61,341 nucleotides of DNA. Source: an uncultured Dorea sp. (lineage in GTDB: Bacteria; Bacillota; Clostridia; Lachnospirales; Lachnospiraceae). The notes below the pieces were generated by a model. It made no database searches, was not told the DNA's origin, and saw nothing but the letters and a program-made list of their open reading frames with translations. Below, piece after piece: positions 45,088 through 55,395 of this stretch. The translations under genes and the position numbers were made by a program. Every line of letters begins with the position of its first letter. Positions within the stretch are counted from its first letter, which is position 1. The stretch spans positions 1-61,341 of the forward strand of contig CANTDX010000014.1 in the NCBI GenBank assembly GCA_947652615.1. Direction: 5' to 3'.

Positions 45088-45524
45088 TTTATAACCTCTT
45101 CTGCGGATGTGGTGGCCCCACCATTCTTCACATAATTAAGAAATTCATCATAGTTACGAATATAATCCGATTCATCATATAATTCGGAAGCCAACACCAT
45201 TAGCACTGCATCTGGAGAAAAATCATACATCTCTCTCCACATAATATTGGATACATATAATCCCTCATAAGGTTTTTCAAGAGGAACCACTTTTTTCTCT
45301 TTTCCATTATCAAGTTTTATTTTACAACTTCCATGTATGCAAACAAGTATTTGCTGTAAGGATTTATGTGCATGAAATCCTCTCGTTACGCCATCTCCGG
45401 TATTATACATGTAGTACACACGTTTGATACCAAAAGGGATATCCTTAAATTCTTCCAACGATATAAGTTGTCCTCTTTCATCCCCATGCGGTTGAAAAAC
45501 ATATTTAATTACCTGCACAATCAA
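45084..45524 (-). CDS. dTDP-4-keto-6-deoxyglucose 3,4-ketoisomerase, QdtA/FdtA-like (146 aa)
   Basis: A cupin that moves the ketone from C4 to C3 of dTDP-4-keto-6-deoxyglucose. Motifs [11 protein letters not shown] and [16 protein letters not shown] (the paired His residues of the active site) and [20 protein letters not shown] are typical. Whether the C4 hydroxyl ends up gluco (Qui3N) or galacto (Fuc3N) cannot be read with confidence; the presence of a QdtF-type enzyme favours Qui3N. Confidence 0.9.
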   Translation of the reverse strand: MIVQVIKYVFQPHGDERGQLISLEEFKDIPFGIKRVYYMYNTGDGVTRGFHAHKSLQQILVCIHGSCKIKLDNGKEKKVVPLEKPYEGLYVSNIMWREMYDFSPDAVLMVLASELYDESDYIRNYDEFLNYVKNGGATTSAEEVIK

Positions 45525-46489
45525 TACCCCCCTTTTATAAAAGACAATATTCTCAGCTTAATGACTCGCTTACCTGTTTTTATCATATTTCCAATTACAG
45601 CACACTTTGTTCTTCCGTTTTTATATTTCTTAGGCAAAGAGTTATAAAGTTTCCTGTAATCACTAAAACTTAAGTTTAGCAATGAAGTCAATGCTGCTAT
45701 TGACAAACATCTCGCAAACAATTGTGTTAAATCGAGATCATCAAATTCTTTTGTCATATTACTATATAATTCAATCTCCTTTTCCGCCTTTTGAAAAGTA
45801 GTATTTTTACTATTATAATTTTGCGCATTGGCAGTTCCTTTTATCACCCTGTAAACACCAAAATGGTCAGACATTGTAAATGCTGGTCCTTTTTTTAGTA
45901 TCAATATGCAAGTTGTCGAATCATCTATATATGGACTAAATTTAACTATATTTCGCATATACTCTTTTCCACCGTTTTCATTGTAAAAATTATGTATCAT
46001 AACAGAATGCGTGTCAAAAGTTCTTCCGCTAAGATAATCTCTCAGTGTTATCTTTTTATCTACCATTCCTCTTTCTGGAGAGCAAGAAATAATTTCTTTA
46101 CCGTTAAGTCTAGCTTCCACAACACCCGTCACAGCAACATATTCTTTATGCTCTTCAAGAAATTGATACTGTTTTTCAAGCTTCTTTTCATCTATCCAAA
46201 AATCATCTCCTGATAAGAAAGTAATATACTTTCCAGTACAGTGTGAAATTGCGTTATACAGATTTTTCGTAATCCCAAGATTGATTTCATTGTAGATTGG
46301 TTTTATTTTATCAGGATATCTATTAGCATAATCACTTATTATCTTCCTAGTTGCATCTTTAGAACAATCATCTGCTATAATTAACTCATACGTAAGATCA
46401 GTTACTTGGCAAAGAATGCTTTCTATTGCTTTCTTTATATATTTTTCATGATAATATGACAACATAACGATACTAATATTAGGTTGCAT
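45521..46489 (-). CDS. Family 2 glycosyltransferase (322 aa)
   Basis: A GT-A inverting transferase with the N-terminal pattern ISIVMLSYYHEKYIKKAIES, the ADDCSKDATRKI loop and the metal-binding FLSGDDFW (D-x-D type) motif. The donor is probably the N-acylated 3-amino sugar, since the gene follows that cassette directly (inference). The start is ATG 46489 with GGAGG seven bases upstream. It overlaps wzx by 11 bases and the ketoisomerase gene by four. Confidence 0.88.
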   Translation of the reverse strand: MQPNISIVMLSYYHEKYIKKAIESILCQVTDLTYELIIADDCSKDATRKIISDYANRYPDKIKPIYNEINLGITKNLYNAISHCTGKYITFLSGDDFWIDEKKLEKQYQFLEEHKEYVAVTGVVEARLNGKEIISCSPERGMVDKKITLRDYLSGRTFDTHSVMIHNFYNENGGKEYMRNIVKFSPYIDDSTTCILILKKGPAFTMSDHFGVYRVIKGTANAQNYNSKNTTFQKAEKEIELYSNMTKEFDDLDLTQLFARCLSIAALTSLLNLSFSDYRKLYNSLPKKYKNGRTKCAVIGNMIKTGKRVIKLRILSFIKGGY

Positions 46490-48023
46490 CAATACTCCTC
46501 CTATTCATAAATCCCTTCATCCTAACTAAAATTTCGTTCATTTCTGTAGATCTGCTGTAGACGAAATAATAAATAAAAATGCATATCATAACAGAAATAA
46601 TAGCCCTGCAAATAATACAAATAAAACCACTACCCAAAAAACTGCAAATCAAAGATGAAAAGAAAATGGATATTATAGTTAGACAAAAATTAACAATCTG
46701 CTTTTTATGATAAATCCATACATTTTTTTTAAGTTTCTCTTTGAACAACAAATATGGTTCAAACCAGTATTGTGTAAGTATCTTTGCTACAAAAGTTGCT
46801 ATCACGATACCAATCAATCCAATTGTATTACCTAGCAGAATAGATAACGTGATATTTATAATTGCCGCAACAAACATCATTCTTGGAACTTTAATAAATA
46901 ATCCCATTGCTTCACGATATAATTTTACAGCACCCATAGAAATATTTAAATAAAACACTAAAATCATCAAAAACAAAAACGAATCAGAAAGTACATACTC
47001 ACTCCCAATCCAAATCGGAATGAAGCCCTGTGTACAGTTGTAAAAACACGTGGCACAAACAGAGGCAATAACTGCATAAATAAACATTAGAGCTTTAAAA
47101 TTATGATATGATATATCAACATCCTTTTCCTGAACCAAATTTCCAATACTAGCAATCACACCAGTACCTATTGTATATATAAACCCTTCTATGTACTGAA
47201 AAAGCATATAATAATTTGCGTAATACCCTGAGAAAAGAGTTCCAAGTATAGTCGAAATAATAATATTATCAGTATTATTTAGTAATACATCGCTTACCCT
47301 ATATTTAATCGTATCAATTATGTTTTTCTTTTGTTCTGTTTCAATAGACTCCCTCTCTATTTCATATAAGTATTTGAGAAAAGAATACTTTTTTTCAGTC
47401 ATCTTACTAAGAACCAAATTCTGCAGAATAGTAAAGAATATTTGAATGATTAAAAAAGCAAAAAGACTCTTCCAAAAATAAATGACTAGTATTTGGGAAC
47501 TATAGGTACATACTTTAGAAATTAACGTTACAATATTAATAACATATTGGTTTTGATCCGCATATAGCAGTGTTGTTTTATATATCCACATATAAGTGAC
47601 AATAGAATTAATTAAATAAAGCATATAATAAACGTAGATTTCATTAATCGGAATAGCACTCTTAACTATAACGGGTATGAAAGGAATAACCACAAAACCA
47701 CACCCTGTAATTACCAACGCAAAATACCCGTAAATACGTTTAAATGCCTTAAGATTTTTTAATATTTTATTTGTATCATTTTCCTCAATACATGAATATA
47801 GCGAAAAATTTAATACATTCTGAAGCCCAATATCTGCAAGGCATAAAAAAGATAAGATATTACTTATTAATGCATTAAGTCCATTATATTCAGCACCAAG
47901 TTTCCTTATAAAAACTGTTCTTACGGCAAAAGCAAAAACAAGAATCACTAATTTCCCACTGATACCTGTGGCAACATTCACTAATGTATTCTTTGTCCTG
48001 CTATTACTGTTTAAATTATTCAT
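46479..48023 (-). CDS. wzx: Polysaccharide flippase Wzx (514 aa)
   Basis: A multi-span membrane protein (about 12-14 hydrophobic segments) of the MATE/MVF superfamily. The opening TLVNVATGISGKLVILVFAF and RTVFIRKLGAEYNGLNALIS matches oligosaccharide flippases. It should turn the lipid-linked repeat unit to the outer face of the membrane before polymerisation by Wzy. Strongly A+T-rich. Confidence 0.9.
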   Translation of the reverse strand: MNNLNSNSRTKNTLVNVATGISGKLVILVFAFAVRTVFIRKLGAEYNGLNALISNILSFLCLADIGLQNVLNFSLYSCIEENDTNKILKNLKAFKRIYGYFALVITGCGFVVIPFIPVIVKSAIPINEIYVYYMLYLINSIVTYMWIYKTTLLYADQNQYVINIVTLISKVCTYSSQILVIYFWKSLFAFLIIQIFFTILQNLVLSKMTEKKYSFLKYLYEIERESIETEQKKNIIDTIKYRVSDVLLNNTDNIIISTILGTLFSGYYANYYMLFQYIEGFIYTIGTGVIASIGNLVQEKDVDISYHNFKALMFIYAVIASVCATCFYNCTQGFIPIWIGSEYVLSDSFLFLMILVFYLNISMGAVKLYREAMGLFIKVPRMMFVAAIINITLSILLGNTIGLIGIVIATFVAKILTQYWFEPYLLFKEKLKKNVWIYHKKQIVNFCLTIISIFFSSLICSFLGSGFICIICRAIISVMICIFIYYFVYSRSTEMNEILVRMKGFMNRRSIDAT

Positions 48024-48137
48024 GTAATATGATTCCTTTTATATAGTTTTATTTAAAAGTATACAACCTCAAATATTTTTAAATAGCCTTTCGGCACTTT
48101 ATAAATACAATTATTTAGTCCTGACATATGAAATAAA

Positions 48138-49286
48138 TCAAGTAATGTACCAATGCTCCAATATATCTTTTTTTTCAAAAATATTTATATAAGGAAAATT
48201 TAAAAAATTATATTTATAACCAGTGTATCTATTTAGGCCGGCATCTATATGATACCAAAACATAAAAATTACGAGAATCATCACTGCAATCCAAATTAAT
48301 TGTCGATAGTATCTCCCATTTTTTACATAATCCGATATCATTACTACTTCTAGAATACTGAACAAATCAAATATTCGAACAGACACTATTGGAATTCCAA
48401 CAGTAATAAAATATAAAATTGTTCCAATAAGAAATGTTTGGTAATATTTCTCTCTATTCTCTTTAATATCCGAAAATTGGTGTGAAACAACTGTAATACA
48501 TATAAATGTAAGTCTATATAATATCTGTAACGTTCCGCCTTGTTCCGGCTCAAAAATGTGAACTCTTATAAAGGCTGGTAATATATTAATAATATTTCTG
48601 TACACACCAAAAAAATATATGAAAATACCAATTGCCCCTGATATATACATGCAATATTCTAAGGTTTTTGTAGTAACCATTTTAATCAATAATACTGTCA
48701 ATAAAACTATTGATACAGTATGAAAACCTGTCAGTATTAACACGCCCAATATATATTTCACATATTTCCCTTCAAATAACCAAGGTAATACTAATGATAT
48801 ATACAACGAAATGACAAGTCCACTTCTTATTCCTATATAATAATAGACAAGATAAAAAGAAGCATATACCCATAAATGTGCAAATATTTTGTTGTTTTCG
48901 CATACCCTGTCTAAAAATTTATGCAAACACCAAAATGAAACACTTGTTACAATCCCAACAAACAATTCAAAAGAAATGGTACACGACTTAAAAACATTAC
49001 ATAAAAGTTTCCAAAAAAATTCTGTATGAACGGCAGATGTATAATAAAATGAACTTAAATCAATTGAATCTGGAGCATATGTGTAAAAAACTTTATACTG
49101 ATAATAATCTGGTGATCTTCCATAGCAAAACAACAACATAAAAAATAATATTATTGCAAATGTCATGCTTGAAAGACTATCAAGATCATATTTTTTTGAG
49201 CCAATACTGATGTATAATATGCTTCCACCTCTAACTCTTATGCTGAGAATCATCATTAACATAAAAACTATAAAATATAAACTCAT
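48138..49286 (-). CDS. wzy: Polysaccharide polymerase Wzy, EpsG-type (382 aa)
   Basis: About 10-11 hydrophobic segments and few other conserved residues, as for polymerases. The combination YGRSPDYYQYKVFY at the first large loop and GIRSGLVISLYISLVLP further on resembles EpsG-family proteins, which have a conserved R near GxR. It is expected to polymerise repeat units outside the membrane. It lies directly beside wzx. Very A+T-rich. Confidence 0.82.
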   Translation of the reverse strand: MSLYFIVFMLMMILSIRVRGGSILYISIGSKKYDLDSLSSMTFAIILFFMLLFCYGRSPDYYQYKVFYTYAPDSIDLSSFYYTSAVHTEFFWKLLCNVFKSCTISFELFVGIVTSVSFWCLHKFLDRVCENNKIFAHLWVYASFYLVYYYIGIRSGLVISLYISLVLPWLFEGKYVKYILGVLILTGFHTVSIVLLTVLLIKMVTTKTLEYCMYISGAIGIFIYFFGVYRNIINILPAFIRVHIFEPEQGGTLQILYRLTFICITVVSHQFSDIKENREKYYQTFLIGTILYFITVGIPIVSVRIFDLFSILEVVMISDYVKNGRYYRQLIWIAVMILVIFMFWYHIDAGLNRYTGYKYNFLNFPYINIFEKKDILEHWYIT

Positions 49287-49397
49287 ATTTAATATGTATC
49301 TCCATCTATTCTTACTATCTACTCAACAATTCGTTTCTGGTAAAATTGCAAATTAATAAAAATCTTATTATTTCCTTTTGGCGATAGAGTTTCTCTT

Positions 49398-50363
49398 TTA
49401 AAATACCTCATACTCGTTATTTAAATAGTTTTTTACATAATCAGTGACACCAGATTTTACATCCATAAATTCTCCCAAATATCCTACTTCTCTAAGCTTT
49501 TTTATTTCCGCTTTTGTGTAATACTGGTACTTTTCCTTCAATCGCTCAGGCATATCAATATAATTAATATTTGTTTTCATTCCCAGCACCTCAAATGTCG
49601 CCTCTGCTAATTCACGAAAGCTCTGTGCCCTCCCTGTTCCCACGTTAAACAATCCACTAACTTTTGGATTGTCTAATATCCACTTGATCACATTGCACAC
49701 ATCCTTGATATACACAAAATCTCTTAATTGTTCTCCATCTTTAAACCTCGAATTGCATGACTTAAAAAGTCTTATTTCACCATCCAATATTATCTGATTA
49801 AACCCATGGAAAACCATACTAGCCATGGAACCTTTAAAGTATTCATTCGGTCCGTACACATTAAAAAATTTGAGTCCTACATATTGCTTAGGAAATTCTA
49901 CTGCCTGATGCTTTACCCATAAATCAAATAGTTGTTTTGAATAACCATACCCGTTAAGAGGCCTAAGTAAATCTATATCTATCTTATCGTCAAAGCCTTG
50001 GCTACCATCACCATAAGTAGCAGCAGATGAAGCATATATAAAACTAATCTGCTTTTGTGCACAGTAGTTCCACAACGTCTTAGTGAACTCAAAGTTATTA
50101 TTCCAAAGATAATCGAAGTCTCGTTCGGTCGTAGAAGAACAAGCCCCCATATGAATAATCGTATCCACACATTTATATGTAGGAAGTTCCTTCAGAAACT
50201 CACCCTTATTTACATACTTTAGATATTTCTTGTTTCTCATATTCATCCACTTATCTGTGGATGCAATATTATCAACAATAACTATATCTTCGATGCCAGC
50301 ATCATTAAGTGTTCTTACAATACAACTACCAATAAAGCCTGCTCCTCCTGTTACTATAATCAT
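49398..50363 (-). CDS. hldD: ADP-L-glycero-D-manno-heptose 6-epimerase (321 aa)
   Basis: Converts ADP-D-glycero- to ADP-L-glycero-beta-D-manno-heptose with bound NADP. The SDR loop IIVTGGAGFIGSCIVRTLND, the segment IIHMGACSSTTERDFDYLWN typical of HldD, and YGYSKQLFDLWV with the catalytic Tyr and Lys are all present. It overlaps gmhB by four bases. Confidence 0.92.
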   Translation of the reverse strand: MIIVTGGAGFIGSCIVRTLNDAGIEDIVIVDNIASTDKWMNMRNKKYLKYVNKGEFLKELPTYKCVDTIIHMGACSSTTERDFDYLWNNNFEFTKTLWNYCAQKQISFIYASSAATYGDGSQGFDDKIDIDLLRPLNGYGYSKQLFDLWVKHQAVEFPKQYVGLKFFNVYGPNEYFKGSMASMVFHGFNQIILDGEIRLFKSCNSRFKDGEQLRDFVYIKDVCNVIKWILDNPKVSGLFNVGTGRAQSFRELAEATFEVLGMKTNINYIDMPERLKEKYQYYTKAEIKKLREVGYLGEFMDVKSGVTDYVKNYLNNEYEVF

Positions 50364-50929
50364 TTTCCTTCCTCCACAATTTTCTTTGCCGCCTCCAACA
50401 AATCTACCACGTATGTTACGTTTTTATATACACCCTGTTGTACCTGTTCAATAATCTCTACGCTTTCATTGGCACCGATTAGAAATCCTTGGCAATCCAT
50501 ACTTTCACATACAGAACAATCCCTAATCTTATCACCAATCGCATAACTTTTACTCACATCTATATCAAAATCTTTGATCGCTTTTTCAAATAGGCCTAGA
50601 GAAGGCTTACGACAATCACATTCAACCCGGTACTTATCAACCACTGCATCCGACAAATGAGGGCAATAATAGACAGCAGCTATTTGAATTTCAAAACTCT
50701 TTAGCTCATCTATCATCCACTCGTTAAGTTTTCTAAAATCCTCTTCTGTATAATATCCTCTTCCTATCCCTGATTGGTTCGTAATGATGATGAGTAGAAA
50801 TCCCTCATCCTGTAAAAGTCTTAGTCCATCTACAGCCCTCTCTATAAACTCAAAATCCTCAATTCTATAAAGATAATGTTTTTCAACATTTATCGTTCCA
50901 TCTCGATCAAGAAATATTGCCTTATTCAT
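50360..50929 (-). CDS. gmhB: D,D-heptose 1,7-bisphosphate phosphatase (189 aa)
   Basis: A HAD-type phosphatase that removes the C7 phosphate. The nucleophile region AIFLDRDGTINVEKHYLYRI (Asp10 and Asp12), TNQSGIGRGYYTE, the zinc-binding Cys/His cluster CPHLSDAVVDKYRVECDC and AIGDKIRDC are intact. The start is ATG 50929, overlapping the gmhA stop (ATGA); the longer frame lies inside gmhA. Confidence 0.92.
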   Translation of the reverse strand: MNKAIFLDRDGTINVEKHYLYRIEDFEFIERAVDGLRLLQDEGFLLIIITNQSGIGRGYYTEEDFRKLNEWMIDELKSFEIQIAAVYYCPHLSDAVVDKYRVECDCRKPSLGLFEKAIKDFDIDVSKSYAIGDKIRDCSVCESMDCQGFLIGANESVEIIEQVQQGVYKNVTYVVDLLEAAKKIVEEGK

Positions 50930-51498
50930 CCTAATTTCTCTTCTGCAATTTCGCACATGATATGAATAAGCAAAATATGACACTCCTGAACCTTTGCAGT
51001 TGTCATGCACGGAATAATTATGGGATAGTCAACCTGCTTTGCTATTTTCCCACCATCTTTACCCAATAACCCTACCGTCCTTGCTCCTTTTTTTTGCGCT
51101 ATTATGGCTGCTCTGTAAACATTCTCAGAATTTCCACTAGTACTTATACCTATAAAAACATCTCCGGGATTACAATGCCCCTGTGCTTGTCTTGCAAATA
51201 CATTATCATACCCATAATCGTTAGCTATAGCTGTTAGAGCTGCAACATCAGCGTTCAAAACCACTGCAGGCCAAGCATCTCGTTCCTTTTGAAAACGCCC
51301 AACTATCTCGCCCGCAAAGTGCAACGCATCGGAAGCAGACCCTCCATTACCACAAATAACAAGTTTATGTCCCGACTTTAGACATTCTGCAATCACTTCA
51401 GCTAATTTTTCAACTGTATTCAATAGCTGCTCGTTATTCAGTAACCCTTTCTTCACATCTATGCTATCCTGAATACGGTTAACAATTAACTTCCTCAT
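50926..51498 (-). CDS. gmhA: Sedoheptulose 7-phosphate isomerase (190 aa)
   Basis: First committed step to heptose: converts sedoheptulose 7-phosphate to D-glycero-D-manno-heptose 7-phosphate. A SIS-domain protein with CGNGGSASDALHFAGEIVGR and GISTSGNSENVYRA. The start ATG 51498 has GGAAGGAG upstream. Confidence 0.92.
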   Translation of the reverse strand: MRKLIVNRIQDSIDVKKGLLNNEQLLNTVEKLAEVIAECLKSGHKLVICGNGGSASDALHFAGEIVGRFQKERDAWPAVVLNADVAALTAIANDYGYDNVFARQAQGHCNPGDVFIGISTSGNSENVYRAAIIAQKKGARTVGLLGKDGGKIAKQVDYPIIIPCMTTAKVQECHILLIHIMCEIAEEKLG

Positions 51499-51521
51499 GC
51501 TCTTCTCCTTCCAAAGCAAAT

Positions 51522-52949
51522 CTATTTTTTTATCCTCTCAATAATCTTAGTAGTCGATTTTCCTTCCACAAAGGGAATCAGTGTAAGCTTTCCTCCTCTG
51601 GCTTCGACTTCTTTCTTTCCTACCACTTCATTCGGATCATAATCTCCACCCTTTACAAGAATATCTGGCTCTATAGTCTTAATCAGTTTCAGCGGCGTAT
51701 TCTCTTCAAAGATCACTACATAATCAACAAAGTCAAGAGCACAGAGCATTTCTGCTCTTTCAAGCTCACTATTAATTGGTCTCTCTATTCCTTTCAGTCG
51801 TTTTACTGAATCATCAGAATTCAGACCTACAATTAGTATATCTCCAAGCTTTGCCGCTTCTTGTAAATAACGAATATGCCCAATATGCAAGATATCAAAA
51901 CATCCATTAGTAAACACAATCTTTTTATTCTTGTGATCCTTTCTAAAAGTATCAACCATAAATCCACTCAAAACTTTGTGTATTGTTCCATCAATCTGAC
52001 TTGTCATTCTTTCTCTAATTTCCGACCAGTAAACGGATGATGTCCCTACTTTAGAAACTTGGATACCCGCAGCAAGATTTGCAATATCAACTGACTCTCT
52101 CATAGAATACCCATTCGCCATACATGTTCCAAGGTAAGCAATAGCTGTATCTCCAGCACCAGTTACATCAAAAACTTCCTGCCCAAAAGCATCTACGAAA
52201 TAAGGGTTGTTATCTCCTATTAGAATCATACCCCTTCCGCCACAAGTTGTAAGTACATAGTCACAATTACATTGCTTCTTTAGTTTTTCAGAAGCTTTGA
52301 TAATTTCTTCATCAGATACTACTTTCATTCCAGTCAAATCACGAAGCTCCTTTAAGTTCGGCTTTAACAATGTAGCATGATTATATTTATCGATTTTCGA
52401 ATCTTTAACATCAATTATTACAGGAATATTGTGATTTTTTGCAATGCTGATAATACCTTTCGTGAAGTCGAAGGTTAGCAATCCCTTTAAGTAATCTGAA
52501 ATTAGTATCAGATCATAATTCTTCACCTTATTCATAAGCAACTCAAGCAACATATGACAATCCGTATCTGACAAAGAATCCGTATCTTCAACATCCAATC
52601 TTAATACCTGCTGATTATTCATTGCTAAAAATCTTGTTTTTTCAGTTGTATGACGATCAAGTGGTATGATTAACTCAGTATCAATTCTCTGAGAATCTAA
52701 AATACTCTTAAGCGTTTCTCCAGTCTTATCGTTTCCAATGATAGACATCATTGCCACATTTTGACCAGCAGCCACTAGATTTGCTGCTACATTCGCAGCA
52801 CCACCCGGCACACTTCGCTCACTCTTTTTATGGAACACAGGAACTGGTGCCTCCGGAGATATACGTTTCACATCGCCTTCATAATATGTATCTAACATTA
52901 CATCGCCTATAACGAGAATGTTTTTTGATTCTATGTTATTATTCCTCAT
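51522..52949 (-). CDS. hldE: Bifunctional heptose 7-phosphate kinase / heptose 1-phosphate adenylyltransferase (475 aa)
   Basis: The N-terminal PfkB-type kinase (about 1-330) has the GGAANVAANL sugar-binding region and the DVTGAGDTAIAYLG ATP motif. The C-terminal nucleotidyltransferase (about 340-475) has FTNGCFDILHIGHIRYLQEA. The fused form predicts beta-heptose and ADP as carrier, as in Gram-negative lipopolysaccharide, rather than GDP-heptose. It overlaps the GT9 gene by four bases. Confidence 0.94.
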   Translation of the reverse strand: MRNNNIESKNILVIGDVMLDTYYEGDVKRISPEAPVPVFHKKSERSVPGGAANVAANLVAAGQNVAMMSIIGNDKTGETLKSILDSQRIDTELIIPLDRHTTEKTRFLAMNNQQVLRLDVEDTDSLSDTDCHMLLELLMNKVKNYDLILISDYLKGLLTFDFTKGIISIAKNHNIPVIIDVKDSKIDKYNHATLLKPNLKELRDLTGMKVVSDEEIIKASEKLKKQCNCDYVLTTCGGRGMILIGDNNPYFVDAFGQEVFDVTGAGDTAIAYLGTCMANGYSMRESVDIANLAAGIQVSKVGTSSVYWSEIRERMTSQIDGTIHKVLSGFMVDTFRKDHKNKKIVFTNGCFDILHIGHIRYLQEAAKLGDILIVGLNSDDSVKRLKGIERPINSELERAEMLCALDFVDYVVIFEENTPLKLIKTIEPDILVKGGDYDPNEVVGKKEVEARGGKLTLIPFVEGKSTTKIIERIKK

Positions 52950-54130
52950 CGCTTTTTACTCTTCTCTGAGACATATCCATTATGTTTTCTCAATTCTTCC
53001 ATTACAACCTCTAATACTTCATCTACACTGATACCATTTAAACATTCATTCTTTTTAGTTTTACAATCTTTAGACATACACGGTTTACAATCCAAATCAT
53101 GAGATATCACATGAACACTGCCTCTTCCAACTGGTTTACAATAGGAGGGATCGAACGGACCAAATATAACAATTGTTGATATCCCATATGCCGCTGCTAT
53201 ATGTGCTGATCCACTATCATTGCAAATCATTATACTGCAATTTGCTATTATTCTAATATAGTCTTCTAATGCTTCCTTTATAATTCTTCCTTCGAGTCCA
53301 TGACTGATAATACTGCTAAGTACCTCATCCGCTATTTTCTCTTCACCAGCTGATGAGAACACAAAAAAATAGATATTCTTGTAATTATCCCCGATTCGTT
53401 GCGCTAATTTATCATAGTCTTTCCATCTTTTAGTTTCCCAACTAGCTCCAGGATGGATCCCTACAATGCACATGTTCCGAATATCGTAGCTATCTAACAA
53501 TAGATTATTTTTTTCTTCATCCTCATGATTCAGTTCCAAGACAGGTAAAGTTTCCTTTTCTGTAAACTCAATTCCTATGCTTTTTAATATATATAGTTGG
53601 TCATCTAGCAAATGTGTTATTCCTTTCGAAGGGTTAATCACATCTGTTAAAAGTGATTCTCCACCAGTATAGTTATAGCTAATTTTCCTTATTGCATTAC
53701 ACTTATGCATTAAATAAATGCATCGTAAATCGCCTCTTGGTTCAATTGCGACATCATATTGAACATTATTAATTTTTCTAATGACTTTTCTTATTTCTAT
53801 AATTTTTTTTAACTCTTTATTAATATTCTTCGTAAAAGCCAAATCAATAACTGCTATTTTATCCACTAAATCTAAGTTCTTCACAACTTCATATTCTGAC
53901 TTTGAACTTACCAAGGTTATTTTTGATCTTGGAGCGTTGTTTCTTAATATCCTTAAAAAAGATATATTCATAATCGCATCACCAATACCTGCATAATAAA
54001 TGACAAGTATCTCTTTTGCCTTATCTATATCTATATCATCTTTTGCTTTGGGGGTGCAAAAAAACAATTTTAGTGGAAGATTGATAATAGGGATTAATCT
54101 CCTTTTTTTGTCACTTATTTTTTCAACCAT
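52946..54130 (-). CDS. Family 9 glycosyltransferase, heptosyltransferase-like (394 aa)
   Basis: A GT-B transferase of the WaaC/WaaF/WaaQ group that uses ADP-heptose. Typical segments are ILVIYYAGIGDAIMNISFLR, VGIHPGASWETKRWKDYDKL and ICNDSGSAHIAAAYGISTIV, followed by IFGPFDPSYCKP. The tail has a cysteine cluster (CKPCMSKDCKTKKNECLNG), often seen in this group. It lies directly before the heptose-synthesis genes, so it should add the heptose of the repeat unit. Confidence 0.9.
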   Translation of the reverse strand: MVEKISDKKRRLIPIINLPLKLFFCTPKAKDDIDIDKAKEILVIYYAGIGDAIMNISFLRILRNNAPRSKITLVSSKSEYEVVKNLDLVDKIAVIDLAFTKNINKELKKIIEIRKVIRKINNVQYDVAIEPRGDLRCIYLMHKCNAIRKISYNYTGGESLLTDVINPSKGITHLLDDQLYILKSIGIEFTEKETLPVLELNHEDEEKNNLLLDSYDIRNMCIVGIHPGASWETKRWKDYDKLAQRIGDNYKNIYFFVFSSAGEEKIADEVLSSIISHGLEGRIIKEALEDYIRIIANCSIMICNDSGSAHIAAAYGISTIVIFGPFDPSYCKPVGRGSVHVISHDLDCKPCMSKDCKTKKNECLNGISVDEVLEVVMEELRKHNGYVSEKSKKR

Positions 54131-54176
54131 ATCATAAAGGCTACCTTTCCATCTTACGACATATAATCGTAAACAA

Positions 54177-55391
54177 CTACTTGCAACTCTCTTTTAAAAT
54201 TCTTTCCAACTTATCCATAACTATCTCTATTGAAAAATTATTTCTATAATAATCGCGAGCCTTTTTTCCTAACTCCATCTTGCCCTCAGTCCCAATAAAT
54301 GCTTCAATTACCTCAACAAAACCTCTCTCATCATCACCCTTGGCACAAAATCCACAACCACTCTCGTTAATCACATTCCTTATTTCACCATCTGCACTTG
54401 CGATAATCGGCTTACCAGCCGCCATATAACTCTGCACTTTAGCCGGTAATGTCAGAGACACAAATGGATCAGGCAACATCGTAACCATCATCGCATCAGC
54501 CATCGCATAGTATTTAGGTATCTCCTCCATAGGTTTTCTCCCATGGAAAATCACATTATTAATTTTTTGCTCTTTTGTATACCTCTGAAGAGACTCTAAT
54601 GCCTGTCCGTTACCAATAATATGAAACATAATCCGTTTCGTATGATCGTCTATTTTCTCATTTTCAATAATCTTCGCTGCACGCAACACTACTTCCAAAT
54701 TCTGTGCCGATCCAACGTTACCAGCAAAGACAAAATCTGTTGTATCCTTATTAACCGATTCTGGTAAATTCTCAAATTCTGATAATGCATACTGTGGTAA
54801 ATAGTCTATTTTCTCTGCCGGTATCTGGAATTCGGAAATGAAATAATCCTTAAACATTCGAGATGTCACAAGGATTACGTCTACTTCTTCATACACCTTC
54901 TTCGACCGTTTCCAATAAAACTTATATAATACTGAATTTCGCTTTACACCACCTACACACAAACTCGCTGGCCAGAGATCCATGCAGTACATGACAACTC
55001 TTCTATTTCTTTTCTTGCCATACGCTATTGCCGGCTCTACCATCATTACAGGAGATGATTGATTTGCAAAGATAACATCATAATCATTTTTAAGACTCAA
55101 CAATTTCTTTTTTGCCGTTACTGGATAACTATGATAGTTAAGAAGACGATGTATCGAATCATGCTTTCTGGGGATTACAGGCACATGTGTTATATGAATA
55201 CCGTTATGATCTTCTTCTTTTATTCTGTTATACTCATATCCCTTAAACACTTCTCCCATTGGATAATTAGGAGTTCCTGTGATAGCATGTACGTAGTGTC
55301 CACGCTTTGCCATCTCTTCCATTGGATACAAAGAAGGATATGGCTCTGGCCAACCGTATTGACATGTAGCAAGAATCCGCATCTTGTCCAT
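54177..55391 (-). CDS. Family 4 glycosyltransferase, WbuB-like (404 aa)
   Basis: A retaining GT-B transferase with RILATCQYGWPEPYPSLYPM at the start, FAGNVGSAQNLEVVLRAAK and PAKVQSYMAAGKPIIASADG. The N-terminal pattern resembles WbuB of E. coli, which adds L-FucNAc to the initiating sugar. As UDP-L-FucNAc enzymes are encoded in this locus, a FucNAc transferase is plausible (inference). It follows the SDR gene and the initiating transferase gene. Confidence 0.85.
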   Translation of the reverse strand: MDKMRILATCQYGWPEPYPSLYPMEEMAKRGHYVHAITGTPNYPMGEVFKGYEYNRIKEEDHNGIHITHVPVIPRKHDSIHRLLNYHSYPVTAKKKLLSLKNDYDVIFANQSSPVMMVEPAIAYGKKRNRRVVMYCMDLWPASLCVGGVKRNSVLYKFYWKRSKKVYEEVDVILVTSRMFKDYFISEFQIPAEKIDYLPQYALSEFENLPESVNKDTTDFVFAGNVGSAQNLEVVLRAAKIIENEKIDDHTKRIMFHIIGNGQALESLQRYTKEQKINNVIFHGRKPMEEIPKYYAMADAMMVTMLPDPFVSLTLPAKVQSYMAAGKPIIASADGEIRNVINESGCGFCAKGDDERGFVEVIEAFIGTEGKMELGKKARDYYRNNFSIEIVMDKLERILKESCK

Positions 55392-55395
55392 AATT

